A stretch of DNA of 64,000 nucleotides from Talinum fruticosum (Eukaryota > Streptophyta > Magnoliopsida > Caryophyllales > Talinaceae), in assembly GCA_021018815.1 (NCBI GenBank), contig JAITYX010000026.1, positions 6,820,001-6,884,000 of the forward strand, read 5' to 3'. The notes below the pieces were generated by a model. The model saw only the letters and a list, made by a program, of their open reading frames with translations. It was not told where the DNA came from and did not search any database. Position 1 is the stretch's first letter. Every line of letters begins with the position of its first letter. The position numbers were made by a program, and so were the translations under genes. Positions 59,598 to 64,000 of the stretch are shown piece by piece.

Positions 59598-60476
59598 CTG
59601 CAAATAAAAGGGGACTACTATCAAGAAATATCTTACTAAAGAACAAAAGCAGACTAGAAACGTAGTACATAACGGCAAGAAAAAGTTAGGCATGATTGGT
59701 TCAATTGCCATTATGGGCTATATTACTTGGACTCGGGTATATATCTGCAAGTCGAACTCGCACTGGGCAAAAACTTAGGACACGAGGGCGTGTCCTAAAA
59801 ATGGACATAGGTACCGGGGTACAAACAAGTTTTAAGTTTATTTTCCAATTTAGTTCTTCGTTCATTTTTCTTTTTTATTTCTGTTATTTGTTGCAAATAT
59901 TAAAAACTAGAATAAATACTTCGTTTCATGATTACTATTTAAATACTTACTTGGTGGGACTGTATTTTTGAAAAAATAAAAAAATATAGAGTTCAAGGCT
60001 TAAGTGAAGCTACAACTTGAACAGGCTAGACCTTTGTCCACAACCCAAACAAACGTGTGCCATGATGCCATACTTGTACAACTATGCCCCAATAAAAAAG
60101 GAAAAAAATCCTCGTGTTTCTCCACCTCCCCCTCCCTTTGTCTGCTTCATCTACAAACCTCAACTGTGTTTGGTTGCCATTATTTGAGTCTGGCCCATAT
60201 CCCCATGTTTGAACCCATGTCATATAGTGAGGAGGGCAAAGAGACGAGTCAGAAATCACAATCGGAAAACAAAGGATTCTCAAAAAACTTCACTCTACCA
60301 TCAACACATTGTTGAAAACCCAAAGTTCACACGATCCTCCCCCACCTCCAAATCACGTTGCCTTCTTCCCCAAAATTCCCCTATTCTTCTGCTCCTCTCA
60401 TTAGCCTCAATCACGAAAGTAGATGACTATAAAAATCTGTTTTCGATATAAACACTACTGCACTTGGATATCAAGT

Positions 60477-60548
60477 GAAAGTAGTTTTCTAATCAATTTA
60501 CCTCGTTCATATGAAAGTAGTTTTCTAGTCAATTTACCTTGTTCATAC
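60477..60548. repeat. 36-bp tandem repeat in intron 6
   Basis: gaaagtagttttctaatcaa is repeated after 36 bp with one or two changes. Confidence 0.8.
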
Positions 60549-60832
60549 TCCATCTGTAATAAGAAAGCAAGTAGCTATCTTTGCTCTGAATTTACCATTC
60601 AAATGGAAGTTCAACAATTAATTAGACATGAAAAACTACGAGAAGTAGGCATATGATCTAAGGTTTGCGTCCATACAAAAACATTCCATTCTTCACGATC
60701 AAAATGAACATCAGAAGATGAAAACCTTGGCACCTGGCACAAGGACATTTCTGGCATGGGGCAGTGTGAAAGAAAAATGGAATGAGATTGCTTGATGTTT
60801 TAACATAAACAATAACATTACTGGAGAATCAC

Positions 60833-60927
60833 CTCTCAACAGCAAGTATGACATCCGGATATTGGTCAGTGCAGCATTCAAGTTTTCGACTAAATATCCT
60901 AATTGAACCGTCATCCATGCAATGTAT
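60833..60927 (-). pseudogene. Ligase exon 6
   Basis: 95 bp, IHCMDDGSIRIFSRK to YPDVILAVE, ending in phase 2. The usual SRNxE and TGKYPD text is diverged (SRKLE, TDQYPD). Confidence 0.85.
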
Positions 60928-61060
60928 CTGCATCAAAGAACAAAAGCCAAGTAATTTATGCAGCAAAGTGTTTAGAAGTACCAAAATGATAAACAGACAA
61001 ATACAGAGGGAGCACTAATAAAGTAAAAAGATCCAACCAATTAGGGATGCACAAAATTAC

Positions 61061-61291
61061 CTGAGCACGTATACCATCATAATTATATTCACATGTGTAC
61101 TCAATGCCACGAAATCTATTCACGATCTCAGCCACTGATTTAGCTGAAGCAGAAAGCATAGGTTCACAGGGGGTACCCAATGAGGAGCTACAAGTCTCAC
61201 CAAGATTCCACACACCACCATCCAGAAGAGCAGGGACAATCTTATCATAGACAGGAACCATGGAATGTACTCTTTTCAGGATGTCAACAGC
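61061..61291 (-). pseudogene. Ligase exon 5: motif I with Lys to Asn change
   Basis: 231 bp, AVDILKRVHSMVPVYD to GIRAQ. The adenylation motif, KYDGxR in active ligases, reads EYNYDGIRAQ here, with AAT at 61088-61090 for the AMP-accepting lysine. Without it the enzyme cannot adenylate itself. The rest of the exon is well conserved. Confidence 0.92.
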
Positions 61292-62721
61292 CTAATAAAA
61301 GCATCAAAGAGAAACTCAGGTCAAGAGATAAAGCACTGGTTAATTAGATACTATTGATCAAATTCACCATGATTTCAGACCTCATGAAGCAAAATACAGA
61401 AGCAGCCTGATAATTTGACCAAACTTGGAGAAGATAAAATTCACTTAGAAACATCAACTCAATCCTAGCTAAACAAGTCTACATTGCCAAAGACCTGACC
61501 ACCAACGTAGAAATGTATGATTTTTCCAAAAGAATTTCCAAGTGATTTCGTTTTACCTTTTCAAGGGAACAGGCAAACTCAATCCTCCACTACAGAGAAG
61601 TGCATCCAAAATCCTAAGGTCTTCCAAGATCACAGTTACCAAGAATGCTCCATACCCCCAGCAATCCACATTCAGGAGATAAGCGATCTGAAACCTAAAT
61701 TAAACTAAATGTGTGCAATCAGTAGCAATCTGCGTTCAAGACATAATGGTCTGGGAAGGATTCTTGGTAACTATGTCCAAGATTATTAAACAAAGCAGCC
61801 TCTCAGTCTGCTGCCATATGCTTCGTTATTTTGATGCATCTTTCATTCACCATAAATAAGTACAATTTATTTCCCCTTTTTGCCACATTAGAGAAAAAAT
61901 AAGAGACACACACAACACACAAACAGGAAAAAAAAAACTTAATACAATACCGAAAAAGGAGGTAGATGGCTCACTTTCACCAATACAAAAACTATTCGTG
62001 CAACTACAAAATGAAGCTGCAATGAAGCCGCAGATTGGTGCATGATACATAGGAGGTTGTTTCCTAAAAGGAAGGCCTTGTTAAACCATACTTCTCATTC
62101 AAGGTGTACACAACACCTAAAGAAAAACAAGGTTTCTTGTTTAATCCTAAAACAGCTTATTAGAACAGGGGTTAATATAATAAATCAATGTCAACACCTT
62201 TTTGTCAGTCTATAAAAGTGAAAGATCTTGAAATCCCTCAGCTGCTGATAAATGAAAACTAAACCATGAAACAAGAAGGAGCAACCAAGATTTATATTAA
62301 TAGACGCCAAGGGATGTCACTCATGCACAGAAATACAAAAAGGAAATTAACAAACTAACTGTAACCCCAGCCACCCCAACCCAAAAGAAAAGGAAAATGA
62401 ATAGAACATTCAGTAAAACTTCTACCTAATTTCAATAAAGTTGATTTAGCATTTGCTCAAATGTCAAAAATATGAAGGTGATGCTAGTACTTTAGTGCAA
62501 TACGTAACATTTATAATCCTGAATATTTGTCCCCAACCAAAGGGAGTTTTCTGATTCAGAAAGTACAAAAAGATACTTTGAGTCCTGATTCCTAATATAT
62601 AAGTGTCCCCATATTTCAAGATATTGACACAAATCAATAGGAGTATTCGCAATGATAATGATACGGGGAATTATCATGACTCAAACATACAAATGAAACA
62701 AATTAGACTATCCTCACAAAC

Positions 62722-62838
62722 CTTTGACAACTCTGACTGAAAACTTCTAGGTGAAACAGAATGTTTTCCAGCATATGCAGCAGCACAGCCCAACGCTTCC
62801 AATAGGGAAAGTTCAGAGACCCCGATTCGCAACTTATC
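62722..62838 (-). pseudogene. Ligase exon 4
   Basis: 117 bp, DKLRIGVSELSLLEALG to FQSELSK. Acceptor cttgaag, donor gtttgt. Confidence 0.9.
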
Positions 62839-62917
62839 CTTCAAGACAAATTAACCATTTTATGGCAGAGAGGAAGAACAAAATGAGCTAAAATCTGCAA
62901 AGATCTCAAGAAATAAC

Positions 62918-63022
62918 CTTTAAAAGCAAACGAATCAGATACTTGGGTTCACAATCACGACCAGCAACAAGAAGTGCCCTGACATGACCTGCTTTCTTCT
63001 GTTTGCTATTTTTGCCAGATTC
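62918..63022 (-). pseudogene. Ligase exon 3
   Basis: 105 bp, ESGKNSKQKK to DCEPKYLIRLLLK, part of the DNA-binding domain. Acceptor gctgtag, donor gttatt. Confidence 0.9.
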
Positions 63023-63072
63023 CTACAGCGCCAAATGGACACAAAAGAAAGGAAAAGAAAGGACAGGTCAGC

Positions 63073-63145
63073 AAGAAACTGTCTCTAGGACTCTGGCAAC
63101 TGTTAAGGGAAGGACCAGCAACAAGAGGTGCCCTGACATGACCTG
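63073..63145 (-). repeat. Exon 3 and exon 2 fragments within intron 2
   Basis: On the minus strand this intronic stretch contains a copy of exon 3 text (caggtcatgtcagggcac ... gctggtc, 63145-63110). A copy of exon 2 text follows (cttaacagttgccagagtcc, 63108-63073). The real exon 2 is upstream and the real exon 3 downstream, which is the pattern left by a tandem duplication running from mid exon 2 to mid exon 3. Confidence 0.8.
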
Positions 63146-63168
63146 ACTCGGCACTTCATGAATCTCAC

Positions 63169-63285
63169 CTTTGCAATACGCTGAAATGTTTCTAGGACTT
63201 TGGCAACTGTCAAGGGTTGCGGCCTGCGAATCATGGTCTGAGATGAACGCCTTGCTTGTGCAACAAGCCCTAAATCTCCCAACTC
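63169..63285 (-). pseudogene. Ligase exon 2
   Basis: 117 bp, phase 0 to 0, ELGDLGLVAQ to FQRIAK, acceptor cctag and donor gtgaga. Confidence 0.9.
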
Positions 63286-63426
63286 CTAGGAATAAACAGT
63301 TTAAGTAAATGGGGAATATCAAAGGGCATGAAAGAAGACATTGAAATAAAGTAGAAATTCCCATAATGAAATAATTTTAATACAACGAAGTGCTGCAATA
63401 AGGGGATGTAAATATTGAAATATTAC

Positions 63427-64000
63427 ATCATATTGACGCTTAATCTCAGATTCTGTTGTGCCATATGCAACGGCCAATACGTTGATGAGGTAATTGGGGC
63501 CAATCCCTAAATCGGAACCACCCTCATGTAGAGGAGAAATTTGGTAGGCCGTTAGGCAAAGGACAGCAAGCAAATCGGAAGGGGCGGCACATTTCATCAC
63601 TGTCCATAACATATTAGCTGCTATTCGTATCTTCAAACTTGTCTTACTCTCACTAGAGATCATGTCATATGCCCGGCACAAGAAAAGGAAGGGAACCTTC
63701 TCACCAGCACCCCAACAGATAGCTAATTTTGGATCAAAATCTTCAGAAGGCGATTCCAATAGAGTTGCCTTGCTACTAATCTGATCGATACCCCCGTCAA
63801 AAGAGCCTGCAGCTTCTACTTTTGGACCAAAACCTTTAGAGGGCGATTGCAATAGAGTTGCCTTGCTATTATTTTGGTAGCTACCCCCGTCCACTTCCAA
63901 TTTTACCGCTTCCACTTTCACCATCATAGTTTTCTTAGGGACAGCAGAATCATCGCTTAAGGCTTTGCGTTTCATAGTCCCTTCCATCTTATCTTTCACT
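63427..64000 (-). pseudogene. Ligase exon 1 (partial): linker and start of DNA-binding domain
   Basis: The frame is open to the window edge. It contains an NLS-like KRKALSDDSAVPKK, a 31-residue tandem repeat (63731-63823 and 63824-63916), then ICWGAGEKVPFLFLCRAYD and LGIGPNYLINVLAVAYG of the ligase DNA-binding domain. It ends QYD before a gtaata donor at 63426. The true start and any organelle presequence lie beyond 64000. Confidence 0.85.
63731..63916 (-). repeat. 93-bp tandem repeat inside ligase exon 1
   Basis: Two in-frame copies with a 93-bp period encode SSKATLLESPSEDFDPK and NSKATLLQSPSKGFGPK versions. The length is a multiple of three, so the frame is preserved. Confidence 0.85.

Larger units (their letters stand above)
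47225..64000 (-). pseudogene. DNA ligase 1-like gene, decaying paralogue (5' end outside window)
   Basis: Seventeen GT-AG exons encode, in order, the linker, DNA-binding domain, adenylation domain and OB fold of a replicative ATP-dependent DNA ligase. The order and phases match plant LIG1. Blocks such as [68 protein letters not shown] and VWEVKAG are clear. Family role: sealing nicks by Lys-AMP, DNA-AMP and phosphodiester formation. Defects here are the catalytic Lys to Asn change (exon 5), a one-base frameshift giving TGA (exon 7) and a duplicated exon 9. A processed copy is excluded by the introns. Most likely a pseudogene. Confidence 0.9.

Overview
The window looks like nuclear DNA of a flowering plant, probably a eudicot. 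It is AT-rich, rich in GA/CT and AT microsatellites, and packed with plant-type transposable elements: L1-type LINEs with a DUF4283-like ORF1, a Sirevirus-type Copia element, a dual-RNase-H Tat-type Gypsy element, CACTA ends and MITEs. The one recognisable host gene has many GT-AG introns. There are no operons, bacterial genes or CRISPR arrays. I cannot name the species.

Layout. 1-1304 looks like one end of a CACTA transposon. 1305-16000 is intergenic DNA with MITEs and a perfect 447-bp tandem duplication (7130-8023), and no gene I can defend. 16.0-24.6 kb is a plus-strand LINE fragment split by a near full-length minus-strand LINE (16791-24446) with a 17-bp target-site duplication. 24615-25150 resembles a CACTA terminus. 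25.16-39.35 kb is a decayed Gypsy element split by a 10,053-bp Sirevirus-type Copia element (26677-36729, LTRs of about 1.6 kb, TSD GAGGA). 39.4-42.65 kb holds decayed minus-strand gene remnants (GRF-type zinc finger, TPR protein). 42942-46745 is a small Copia element with two LTRs and TSD TATAT but no reverse transcriptase or RNase H.

47225-64000 (minus strand, 5' end beyond the window) is a 17-exon gene of the DNA ligase 1 family, the most interesting locus here. Exon order and phases can be followed from the linker before the DNA-binding domain to the C-terminus. The AMP-accepting lysine of motif I reads Asn, exon 7 has a one-base frameshift ending in TGA, and exon 9 exists in two identical tandem copies that cannot both be spliced in frame. 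Two smaller tandem duplications lie in the linker and at the exon 2/exon 3 boundary. I read it as a recently decaying LIG1 paralogue; a transcribed pseudoenzyme is a less likely alternative.

The genes do not form a pathway. The window is a record of nested insertions next to a degenerating repair-gene copy. I found no convincing new biological system. The best candidates for follow-up are the ligase paralogue, the dense CCGAGT/ACTCGG motif load of the Sirevirus element, and the RT-less Copia element.
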